64,000 nucleotides of DNA from Mesostigma viride. Taxonomy: Eukaryota > Streptophyta > Mesostigmatophyceae > Mesostigmatales > Mesostigmataceae. Under the pieces are notes generated by a model. It was given only the letters and a program-made list of their open reading frames with translations, searched no databases and was not told the DNA's origin. Positions 43,441-53,329 of the stretch are shown piece after piece. The stretch is from contig RPFO01000175.1 in assembly GCA_009746045.1 (NCBI GenBank), forward strand, positions 2,785,634 to 2,849,633, read 5' to 3'. How positions within the stretch are numbered: position 1 is the first letter of the stretch; each line of letters begins with the position of its first letter. The position numbers and the translations under genes were made by a program.

Positions 43441-44692
43441 AATGAAAAGAGGGCTCTCAGCCGAGGACAAGGAACTGTCCCTCGTGCCTGATGACCACCT
43501 TCTTGATCCCCTTGTGTACCGTCGCGTGCCGCGTTTGAATATCCTTGCTGGGGCGTTAGCTAGACGCTCCAACTACTCTAATTGCGACAATATGATGGTG
43601 CAAGAGGGTGCTTTTGCCTCCCCTGCTATAGAACAATGCTTTCACAACACACACTTTGCACAGTCTGATGATGAAGCCGCACATGCGGAATTTATTGAGA
43701 AAGTTAATACAATTACAACACGTTGATAGTCTCAATATCGATGCACTCCATGCTCACGAGCCCGCAGTTAGGCAGCGCTCCATGACATGCTACCGGCCTT
43801 GCTCCCAAGGAAAGGGAGAAACACGAAGGCCACTAACGAGAGACTCGAAGAGACTACACGCTGCGTGAGAGTCCTCTTCGACTATGAACCAAACCATTCG
43901 TCATGCCACACGCATGACACACGCCACACTTGTCAGTCCAGCCAGGAATGCCAAAACTATCTTGCTGCCTGAACCATGCAAATAGAAACCGCATTCCAGT
44001 TGCCGTCCTGGCTTTCTACCACACATGCCAACAAAAGCAGGAAGGCATCCCGACAAATCTAAATTGCTACCCTGTTGCCGATCTCATCTCCTAGAGGCTC
44101 CGGCATTTCTGTCCCTGGGAATGTCCGGCATTGAGTCACGTCCACCAAGGTCGAAGCATAATATCCTTCAGACAATCTGCACGCTCACACCTTGCGTGTG
44201 AGTGGCCCAGCAAACATTGCGTCTAATCGTTCCTTTCTAGAAGAAATCCCTTTGTAGGGCTGCCAGCGATTTCGCATTCATTCCAGCGATCTGGCTCCGC
44301 ACCGCAAATTGTCCTTTTCCATTTTCTGTCCAGTCCTCATAACGTTGACCCGCTATTCTACACCACAAAGACACCTGGCCTGTCAATAGCCTTGGCGCTG
44401 TTGAAGTCCAGCAGTCCAGCTCCAGCTCCAGCTCCAGCTGGCCTAACTCGCGTATGATCCTCTCGACGCTGCGCACTTGTGCTGCCGTCCGCTCAAGTCA
44501 GTGCTGCGCGCCCAGCTGTGCCTGGCCCGGCGCGCGCGCACGTACACTTTCGTCCGCTCTTATGCTGCTAGCGCTAGTGTACCCCCCCGGTCACTAGCCT
44601 TTGTCGAAAATGCGTAGAAAACAAATTCCGTGCGCACGTCACCGGTCTTGTGCAGAGTGGGCGCCCGGATGACATAGCTCGCGTCCGTGACA
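43441..44692 (-). repeat. Repeat A1 of Gypsy-2
   Basis: 1252 bp, about 99% identical to A2 (33722-34970); ends CGTCCGTGACA before TSD CCGC. It contains the 14-base complement of the primer site (43843-43856) and CAGCTC repeats near 44415. The B part is absent on this side. Confidence 0.9.
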
Positions 44693-44696
44693 CCGC

Positions 44697-44883
44697 GCGA
44701 ATGGATTGCCTGGTTCCATAGCATTGTGCATGCCAGGTACCCTGTGGGCAAGCTTATTTTCCGTGAGCCGGGCAAGGTGGTTCAGTTCATGGGCATGGAC
44801 ACTGTCATGGATCACGATGAGCACGGCAAGTGGGCGATGTTGCTTCAGCCCAAGGGCAGCTATTATGTGCAGGATTTGGTTAA
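44697..44883 (+). pseudogene. Copia-B RT, part 2
   Basis: Continues RT from FGP at 33583: PREWIAWFHSIVHARYPVG, then VVQFMGMDTVMDHDEHGKW and SYYVQDLVK. Sister copies have the same segment (FPLGR...VVFCGVQ) between the HGDD box and RNase H. It is cut at TTAA (44880-44883) by a DNA element and resumes at 47174. Confidence 0.8.
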
Positions 44884-47169
44884 GGGGACGGGACACCCCC
44901 GAATTTTTTGGCGCCAAAAAATTCGCGCCGGAGCCAAAGGTAATAAATTTCACGTGCACGGTGCGCGCACCCCTTGCGGAAGTGGCCATGGCGACTGCGT
45001 TCAGGCGAAACTACCACACTAGGGCAGGCGAAATGCAAAAATTTTACTCGAATCTAAAAGGAGATGAGTTTATGATGTTAGTTTGTGGCGGAAATCAGCT
45101 GGTTTACAATATCGCTGTTGTCTTTTTATGCCATCGGCATGGGGGGTAATCTGAATTTTTTGGTCGCGCGGAATGAAATAGAACTCATGATAGCGGCTGT
45201 AAAATAGCGGTTTTGGGGGCTGTTCTGACCTTGAAGCAGGCATTAATATCGGATGCATCGAATTCTAAACCGAGCTGGTGCTTTTTGCCAGATTTTCGGC
45301 CATTATCGGTAAGTAATTGTTCAGACCTGCGCAGTGCGCGTCTGACCTGTCCATGGAATAACGGCTGTTGTTGCGCGCCTGGGCGAGGGATTTACGAGGG
45401 CAAGGTACAGATTTGTCGCGAACGTTATCTGCTATCGGTGCTTTCTTCTATGAGCTCATCGTTCGAGGTTTTTTGCGTTCTTTTTGGGCAGTTTCCGCCA
45501 GCTAGCTCGCCGTCGCTTGCCGTTGTGTTGTCGAATACCTGGCAGCTTTAGATTGTTTTCGTTGATGTCGTGATCAGGGCCGCTTCAGTCGCAGCCTATA
45601 GCTCTTCGGGAAGGTATAAGGCATTTCATAAAACGTGTTCTGGCAAGGATGTTGTGCGTATGGACGCTTCTTGCTGTGTGAGAGTGACGCACCCTCTCCT
45701 CACAGGCCGCAGCGGCATCACAGCGCTCATGCGGTGAAGGGCCGCCAATGGTTTCTTTGCATTTTATCGTGCAGGGATGGAAGTGTTATAGTGATGATGA
45801 TGTTGGAGATATTGCATTTGTGTGACTGCATGTAGATAGCTGGCACCAATGGTTGTTTGAGCTTTCCTTTGTTATGATGATGTGACAAGACTACAATGTG
45901 CTGAGCTAACCATGGTTGACATGCATGACTGCATGCAAGCTATATATAGCATGTTCCTACTTGGTTCCTTGCCCTCCATAGTCCCAGTTTGTCATTCATG
46001 CCGGGGAGGACAGTTTAGGAGGTGTTGTTGAGCTGATTAGCTTGGTTGGCATCAACCTTACTCTCTAACCTGGGAGAAACATATGAAATGCTGCTTAGGC
46101 ATGTTAGGGCTACCATTGTCAAGGCTATGAACATATTTATAAGGCTGGCCATGCTGGAGGGATGATGAAGACATATGAGGTGCGTGGCCACCCCTTTGTA
46201 CATTGTAAACATACTCAGCATGGTTTTGGTGCATGTTGGATGGCATATGAAGTGGCACTGTGGGGTTACTAACTTACTGAGTGGTCCTTAGCGCCTTGTC
46301 AGGTGGTCATATAGGAAACCCATCAACTTGAGTAGTTCTTGTCTCAATGACCCCCACGTTGAGCATGCGTTGCCGTCAGCGTGCAAGAGTCAATTATGTG
46401 TGCTTTGGTCAGTTTGCAGATGTCTTTGATGAAGAAGGAGGTGCCAGTGTGGCTGAATGGTTACTATAGTTTCCTTGTAGTGTCTACATGGGTGGCCGTC
46501 TTAGAATGGTTGTAACTTGGGCAGTTCTTGTCAGAACGTCGTCAAACCTTGAACATAGGAGGTACCATATGTGCAGAGGATGGTAGTACGTGGTTTGGCC
46601 AGTTTTCACGTGGCTTAGATGTATAAAGGGGTGTTAGTGTGGTTAAATACTAGCTAAAACCTCCGTCAGCGTCATCACAGGTGGCAATCTAGGAATATCC
46701 ATCAAATAGGGCTGCGCTTGTCAGAATGACCTGAAAATTTGGGGCTGCATGTCCCCCAACCTCTAGTATTTGGGAATATATGATTTGGCACTATTCCATG
46801 TGTTTATGATTTGATTTATTTTTTTTTAATTAAAAAAGTACCCTTTTTGCGGGAAAATCCATCAATGTGTCTAAACATCATTATTTTGTGCTCAAAATTA
46901 GGCAGGCTTTCTCAAAAGTCAGGGAACTATGCGGGAATATATGATTTGGTCCCAATATGTTTGCCCATTGTCCTAGGAAAAATGTGACTAAAATAGCGTC
47001 TTTTTCTATTTTTAGCGCGTAACCGGTGTATGGTGGGGGCTAGTACCACCCCCAAGTGGCTGGAAATTTTTTTTTTTATCATATTTATGGTCCCCAATCA
47101 TCTTTGGATTTTTAGCACATGCATAGGTATGGTTTCCAGAAAAGTGCCCTTTAGGGGTATCCCCTCCCC
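44884..47169. mobile_element. TTAA element 1, non-autonomous, piggyBac-like
   Basis: TTAA at 44880-44883 and 47170-47173. Terminal inverted repeats GGGGACGGGACACCCC and GGGGAGGGGATACCCC (14 of 16). Removal restores Copia-B codons LVKEVMSS in frame. The 2.3-kb interior has only short ORFs with no transposase motif, an AT-rich patch near 46810 and no RNA gene. TTAA duplication is the mark of piggyBac transposition; relation to a named family is not shown. Confidence 0.75.
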
Positions 47170-47173
47170 TTAA

Positions 47174-47908
47174 GGAGGTGATGAGCAGCGGTGGGCCGCT
47201 TCTTGCGTCTGAGTGTGGGACATTGCGTGGCAAGCTCAATTGGCTGGCCTGCACCACTAGCCCTGATTTGGCTGTCCTTAGCCGACTGCCTGACAATGTA
47301 CTGTGCCTTATTGACCGTGCGGTGATTGTGCAGTACCTCCTGGCCTCACCCGGGTTGATGTTACAAGGTGTAGACTGGGATAAGCCCGTGGTGCTTGTGT
47401 CTTATTGCGACAGTTCCCTAGCTAGATGCCCGCGTGCTCACCAAGATGCGTGGTAGGTGCGCTGCTGTCACTACCATTTGCAACGCTGACCAACCCACGA
47501 TGTCTTCCATCTTTGCATGGTACTCCCGTTTGCACCGCCGCGTGTATGTGGGATCCGACACTGCTGAGGCGCGCGCATACTGCGAGGCTGCGAGCGAGCT
47601 GTCCTACTTCCACGCGCTCATTTGCTGGATTCTCGCGGTGGGCGGCACCACTCCGCATCTCCGTCGCGTGATACGCACGGACAGCCAGGCGGTTGTTGAT
47701 TTCATTGAGAACCCTTATGCCCGCACACGGGACTTGGACTTCCTCAGGGTCAAGGAGTTCTCTGATTGTGTCGGTATATACCCAGCATGTGCCGGGCGAA
47801 AGGAACTACTCCGATGCCCTTACTATACTGTATAGCTCAGCTAAGGCACAGTACCCGCTTCTGCGACACACGATGAATAGGCTATCACTGGGTCAGTCTT
47901 CGCACTAG
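47174..47908 (+). pseudogene. Copia-B RNase H
   Basis: GTLRGKLNWLACTTSPDLAVL (about 47220-47280), LVSYCDSSL (catalytic Asp region), then frame changes through WYSRLHRRVYVGSDTAEAR, RTDSQAVVDFIENPYARTRD and the end NYSDALT, the counterpart of NPADALTK. Copia-type RNase H with two frameshifts. Confidence 0.8.
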
Positions 47909-48114
47909 TTGAATTGCGTTGAACCATAAATGGCCCCGCGCCACGGGTTTTCAGCCTTGGTAGGTTTTCCCCGGGGGTGATTACCTTTTGTATAATAATT
48001 TTCAGTGGGCATTACCCTCTGAGACTATGTCGGTGTTGTAGTTGCTATTCATGATGGCATGGCCCACGCGGCCGTTAATGACTGATAAGAGTACGCTGGC
48101 CATCTTTGCCACAT

Positions 48115-48132
48115 GAGAAAGAAAAGTGCTGG
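48115..48132 (+). other. Polypurine tract of Copia-B
   Basis: GAGAAAGAAAAG at about 48115-48126, a few bases before the 3' LTR start AGTTGTAAAG. Confidence 0.6.
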
Positions 48133-48579
48133 AGTTGTAAAGCATTACAAATGATGCTGGGCAGGGCTCGGAAAAATACTGTCGAAACGACACATTGAAA
48201 TAAGCGTATGCATTATTCTGTCCCGGTTTTCTGTTATGCAATATATCAGTTTGCCGCACGTGATGTTGATTACCTGGATGCGGACAATGAATCCGGCGAG
48301 ACTCATCATGTCGCTGGGCACAATAGTTGCCACAATGGCTGCAGTCTTGCCACGGGTTGTTAAGATATAACCATGGCAGGCTTAAGTTTGGCGTCTGGTG
48401 TCTAGAAGGTTCCATGTGCACAACGCATACTGCATTGCCATACTTGTAACGACAGTGCAGGATAAGGTTTCTAGGCATCTCTAGAAGGTTGACGCTGTAA
48501 ATGTATAAATTAAAGCAATAAACAGCGGCCAAGGAGCCGCAGCCATTGCAACCAAACCATTCCAAAGTCATTCTCAACT
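48133..48579 (+). repeat. 3' LTR of Copia-B
   Basis: 447 bp uninterrupted, AGTTGTAAAG...TCTCAACT, with AATAAA at 48517-48522. TSD CACAC follows. It shows the empty site for the tandem insertion in the 5' LTR. Confidence 0.9.
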
Positions 48580-48827
48580 CACACGACAACCGACTCCCGC
48601 TCACACGTCGTGAGGAGTTGCTGATCGGATAAAGAAGCCGAACGATGAATTGCTGTACATAAATGCCACGCTAACGGCGTCGTGAACTGACTTCTTGCAA
48701 TCACGATTAAAGTGCCCGGCCCAATAACAAATTGGAGACACACGACCCCGCAACTGGAAACGAGTATGGCCACATTGATATACACGGGTTTGATAAAGTA
48801 AAACCTCGCATTCGGTTCAGGCTAGCC

Positions 48828-49279
48828 AGTTGGAACGTCGAGAATGCGATGGACAACTCACAAATGCTGAGAGAGAGAATGAGATTGTATTAGGCAAATA
48901 ATACAACGAAAGCGAAGAGCTCAGAATGGAACTGTGCGACTCGGTGCTGTGGCACTCCCCAGTGCTACGCCTATATGCCTATGGCAGCGCTCCATGCACT
49001 GCAGCGCCTACCAGTGGACAACTGTACACTGCAATGCCATGCGACCACGTCACTAGCAACAGCTACACTCGGCCCGTCAGACCCGGGTAACCCGGATCTG
49101 GCGGGTCGAGCTAGAGCCTAGGAACAGTCTGGCACTAACTGCACGTCAGTCCACATGACACCTCAGTACCGTACGACCTGCCGTACAGTACTGAGGTGTC
49201 CCGCTCAGCCGCGGTAGGCAGTATGCGGCGCGCAGCTAGGCCGGAAATCCGTGTGTCAGCCTAAGCATCTCATCTAACT
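48828..49279. repeat. Solo LTR, TSD TAGCC
   Basis: 452 bp with termini AGTTGG...CTAACT, flanked by TAGCC at 48823-48827 and 49280-49284. No internal region. The termini match the Copia LTRs of this window. It contains a strong hairpin, ACACCTCAGTAC / GTACTGAGGTGT (about 49158-49200), and the near-palindrome CCCGTCAGACCCGGGT / AACCCGGATCTGGCGGG. Orientation not assigned. The 238 bp before it (48585-48822) show no gene. Confidence 0.7.
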
Positions 49280-49284
49280 TAGCC

Positions 49285-51980
49285 TCAAACGCATGCGCCC
49301 TGAAACCTTTATCCTCCTGGCGGCCACAGTATCTCGGACCTCTTGTTCCGTTGGTCGTGCAGCGTGCCAGACACTCCAGTCCCAAGACCAGCCCTCAAAA
49401 TTCAAATTCTAGTTGTTCGAGAGAACCTTGTCGGCACGGCGACGGCACGAATCATGATGGCAGGCCGGGCTGCATGGGCCGCACAGCTGCACGGATAACC
49501 TCTTTAGAAATATAACTGAAGGACCCGACGAGGCGACGACGTTTACGGTGAGATGTTTGGTTTGAAACTGACCACTTGTTCTGCCGCCGTCGGATTGCTT
49601 TGACGTTGGCTAGCCACTATCTGTAGCCAAGCCGCACGGACTGGGTCAGTCCAAGAAAAATACCGGGTTATAAAGACAACTAGTGGGACCCGCTGGCTTC
49701 GCCGGCCCAGCCAAAAAAAGTCACTTTGGGGCGGTAGAGAGACCTTTTAGGCAGTAGTAGAGGAGTGCCCGCTGCCCGCTACCCGCTGCGTAGTACGCGG
49801 TCCTTTGCTGCGCTCCGGAGAGGGGAACAGTACGGTGCTCGCTTCGCTCGCTGCCCGCTGAATAGTACAGTGCTCGCTTCGCTCGCGGCCCGCTGAACAG
49901 TACGGTGCTCACTTCGCTCGCCGCCCGCTGCGCTCGCTGGGCGCTTCGCGCGGGTTGGTGGTCAGTCGGTCCTCTCCTTTCGTAGTGGCGTTCAGTAATT
50001 CCCAGCCTTTTTGGATTGGCGGGGAAGTCGCGATGCCCTGAATAGTGCGGGATACTGTGACATTGCTAAATTAATATATAGGATATCTCACCGTACACGT
50101 CAGCACGGCCAGCCTACAATAGGCTGGGCACACCCGCGTATACCGCATGTCATAGGATACTACTACCAAGTACCAGCCTACTAACTATTACAACGGGCCT
50201 GCATTCTAACCCGACTTTTTGTCTTTCTGACTCATTAGATTTTTTCATAACCCACCGTTTTTCTCTTCGTAACCCAGCGTTCAACTCGGCCTGACCAGTC
50301 CTTGGCGCAAATACATAGCCTTCTCCCTATCTCACGCACTCCAAGGAAGCTGCCCAACGTGGCCATTTTTGAGAGGCCGCAACATGCCTATGTACTTATA
50401 ATCATTTCTATTATTAACCGTGGAACTCAAAAGGCAGGCCACATCCCGGCCGCCGATGCTCATGGGAACACTTATTGCTTGGCAAAGGCTAGCCTTACCC
50501 CCAAACACGCAGGGAGGGTGGGCGGGAAAAGAAAAGAGGCCGACCTTAGCTAGGTGGGTTTGTTTTTGTCCTTTTTTGCGTGTCATGCGGCCTTGGCCCG
50601 GACGGCATTTTTTCGCCACGCAAATGTTGCGTCTGAACAAATGACGCAATGTGGCGTTCTAATTGCCGGCAGCTTACGTAAAGCTGCCGGGGCTATTAGG
50701 TCACATATTGCGTGAGAGAAAGAATCTAGATCTAGTTAATCACTACGCCATGAGCCAAGAAACCTAGACAGTGGCAGGTTTATATCTCAACGTAGCTCCT
50801 GCCACCTGGCCAAGAAAAACTGGCCAAAGTTTTGGCCACGACTGATCTGGATCAGGCCGCACCGGCCTCAAAAGGTAAGTCACGTGAACCCAATAACCTA
50901 GCTATAGCGGCTACCCTTCCATCTCACTATAAAGAAACTATGTTCAGAGAACCACGATTGTAAACATTTGCCAAACATTTGTAAGCATTTGTACTTTTTT
51001 TGTAACCAAATGACGGAAATGGTAATCATATAACGGTCAGGATCACGTGCTTGTCTGCATATGATCGATTGTCGAGACAAGGTGCACTACCCAACAAGAT
51101 GATGGAGTTGTTGGGCGTAGAAATTTATATCTGTGGGCAGGTTGTGGGTTATATTGATGCAGGAACCCAGATACACAAGGCAAAGGGGGGCATCGTATTT
51201 TACTAGTCGGCAATGCGGTTTTGAGATGTGATGGGTCGGGCAGACGACCTCGCCACAATCCGCTGGGCTCAAGCTTCGCATCTCCCGGCAGCCATAAAGC
51301 GCAGAATGATTAAGCGAGGGGAGCGAGCTAGAGGGCTCAGAATCGTTGCTAACGCAAGGCAGCTTAAGTAAGTAAGTAAGTAAGTAAGTACTTGCGTGTC
51401 ATGCGCAAAGGCATGCCACGGAGTACTATGCTAATCTCATTAGAAAAATAATTACACAAAAGTTTAAACAAATATCGTCTGCATCATCCCCCAACCGTTA
51501 AGCACTAGATGGGGATGTAATCCTCATCCGAGCTGTCCTCTACTGTAACAAGGCAGCTTCTCAAAGGGTATAGAGATGGATTTATATGACCTTCTCAAGG
51601 GCATTCTGCAGTGGTTATTGCCACCTTCTCCAGATAATTGCCCTTGTCTTTCTGTTTTGAAGAGGGATAGGAGAACGTTTCCAACCTTGTTGCTCATTCA
51701 TTACTGCATGTGAAGAAAGAGCCTTTTCAGTTGCTGACAACGAGGTGGACGGAAGCTGCCTCATGCAAATTTCCCAGCCGATGCAAGTGATGCAAGGTGA
51801 GGCCATGCATGGCTGATATTGCCTTCATGCGTAGTTGAGCAGGTGGATGGCTTGGTGAGCGGGGCGTGTACACATGGGGTATTGCGATGGTGCGGGCATG
51901 CAAGGGCAAATGGGCGGGCACATGCCTGGCTGGTTTGGGTGCTGCGGGGTAGTTAGGTGGTTCAGTGATGAGGTAATTGA
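49285..51980. other. Gene-free region with short repeats
   Basis: Only short ORFs without known motifs. About 49830-49930 has three imperfect ~40-bp tandem units around CAGTGCTCGCTTCGCTCG. A GTAA tract with GGCATGCCACGGAGTAC (51366-51424) recurs beyond Copia-E at 60490-60547. No tRNA or snRNA recognised. Confidence 0.55.
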
Positions 51981-52452
51981 GTGGTTGGTTGGTTGGTTGG
52001 TTGGTTGGTTGGTTGGTTGGTTGGTTGGTTGGTTGGTTGGTTGGTTGGTTGGTTGGTTGGTTGGTTGGTTGGTTGGTTGGTTGGTTGGTTGGTTGGTTGG
52101 TTGGTTGGTTGGTTGGTTGGTTGGTTGGTTGGTTCAATGGTTGGTTGGTTGGTTGGTTGGTTGGTTGGTTGGTTGGTTGGTTGGTTGGTTGGTTGGTTGG
52201 TTGGTTGGTTGGTTGGTTGGTTGGATGGTTGGTTGGTTGGTTGCTTGGTTGGTTGGTTGGTTGGTTGGTTGGTTGGTTGGTTGGTTGGTTGGTTGGTTGG
52301 TTGGTTGGTTGGTTGGTTGGTTGGTTGGTTGGTTGGTTGGTTGGTTGGTTGGTTGGTTGGTTGGTTGGTGGGTGGGTGGGTGGGTGGGTGGGTGGGTGGG
52401 TGGGTGGGTGGGTGGGTGGGTGGGTGGGTGGGTGGGTGGGTGGGTGGGTGGG
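51981..52452. repeat. GGTT microsatellite passing into GGTG
   Basis: About 385 bp of (GGTT)n with three interruptions (near 52135, 52225, 52243), then about 85 bp of (GGTG)n. Period four gives open frames in all phases, so the long WLVG and NQPT reading frames are artefacts. Flanking DNA on both sides of Copia-E is GGTN-rich. Confidence 0.95.
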
Positions 52453-52600
52453 TCAAGGGTGGGTACGTGGCCGGATGGGTGCATATGGGGCCAGCTAGCT
52501 GGGTGTTTAGGTGGTTTGGTGGTTGGCTCATTGGATGGGTGAATGCCTCCTTATTACCTTATTGGTGTGTGGGTTGCGCAGGTGCCTGGGTGGTGGGTGA

Positions 52601-52949
52601 AGTTAAAGCCCCCGACCGGCTGAGCTATGGCGGTCGGTCACGTTGAGCTTGGGATAAGGTGAACACAGAGAACTGCTGTCGGAGCTGGCCAACCACTGGT
52701 TTGTGTCTTAGCCAGCAAAGCCTATCCGGTTAGCTGTAACCGTGGGACAAGCTAGCTGTCCGTATACCGACCCGGATAAGGCCCCGGACTGGGGCCTAGG
52801 TGGCGCCGGCCCTAGGCGCCGCCCTTAGACCGGTCGACCGCATCGGACCGCCGAATTATAGCCGGCGGCTTAGCGGACGCTAGCGGAAGGCGTGCGGACG
52901 GACATGGGGAACTTAGAGCCAGATCCTAGGGCTCTAGAGTTACTCAACT
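52601..52949 (-). repeat. 3' LTR of Copia-E
   Basis: 349 bp, AGTTAAAG...TCAACT. One 2-bp indel (TA near 52765) and a few substitutions separate it from the other LTR. The 380 bp between it and the RNase H stop (53330) are untranslated, with an A-rich stretch near 53125. Confidence 0.95.
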
Positions 52950-53329
52950 CCGACATACTCTTTTGTTTTTTGATTAATTATCAAAATAATTACATCAAAT
53001 GCAGACCATACAAAACCCTCTAAGGTAGGGAACTCAAGGGGGCCTCAAGGCCGTCAAAATCACCACGGTATCGACCCGCGCCCTTGTGATCACACATGAA
53101 TAGTGATGTAATAAGTATCGAGAAAAAAAAACCAACTATGCCACCAGACAAAAGGTGACCCATTTATTAGGACCAGTGACCCGCCGACGGGCCCAAGGCA
53201 CCGTCCAACGTGGCTAGGGTATGGTCAGGACAAGCAAAAAAACTACCACCATGATATTCGTGAATGCTAGCAACACAGGGTGAGTTATGGCTGTATTCAT
53301 AAAGCGCCCGAGCCGTAACCCTGTGTGGC

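Larger units (their letters stand above)
33584..44692 (-). mobile_element. Gypsy-2: methyltransferase- and PHD-bearing Gypsy element with permuted repeats, TSD CCGC
   Basis: CCGC at 33580-33583 and 44693-44696 flanks ends TGTCGCG... and ...CGTGACA; deletion restores Copia-B codons FGPREW. On the minus strand the order is repeat A1 (44692-43441), primer site, gag, CCHC, PR, cytosine DNA methyltransferase, RT, RNase H, DDE integrase, PHD finger, polypurine tract, B1 (35115-34973), A2 (34970-33722), B2 (33721-33584). The internal edges lie at A1/gag and PHD/B1, but the chromosomal ends lie in the middle of the B-A repeat. Five or more single-base frameshifts interrupt otherwise well-conserved proteins. 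Confidence 0.9.
7481..48579 (+). mobile_element. Copia-B: host element of the nest, TSD CACAC
   Basis: Both LTRs begin AGTTGTAAAGC; the 3' LTR ends TCTCAACT and the 5' LTR ends TCTCGACT. CACAC flanks the outer ends (7476-7480 and 48580-48584). Its own sequence is 7481-7756, 9908-12410, 32192-33583, 44697-44883 and 47174-48579, about 5.8 kb; the rest is later insertions. Order: LTR, gag with two zinc knuckles, INT, protease, RT, RNase H, polypurine tract, LTR. INT rejoins PR, and RT rejoins RT and then RNase H, in frame once the nested elements and one TSD copy each are removed, so the coding frame was intact at those points when they landed. Single-base frameshifts in gag, INT, PR and RNase H show later decay or sequence errors. 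Confidence 0.9.

Noticed and set aside
33584-44692. DIRS/PAT element on the basis of split repeats
   Set aside because: The coding part has a DDE integrase with HHCC zinc domain and no tyrosine recombinase motif, and there is a target duplication, which DIRS-like elements lack.
45213-45551. 112-codon ORF inside TTAA element 1 as a transposase
   Set aside because: No DDD core or zinc finger; too short and compositionally ordinary.
51874-52646. Overlapping long ORFs encoding WLVG or NQPT repeats
   Set aside because: They are translations of the GGTT/GGTG microsatellite, whose period of four leaves several frames open on both strands. No start context or domain.
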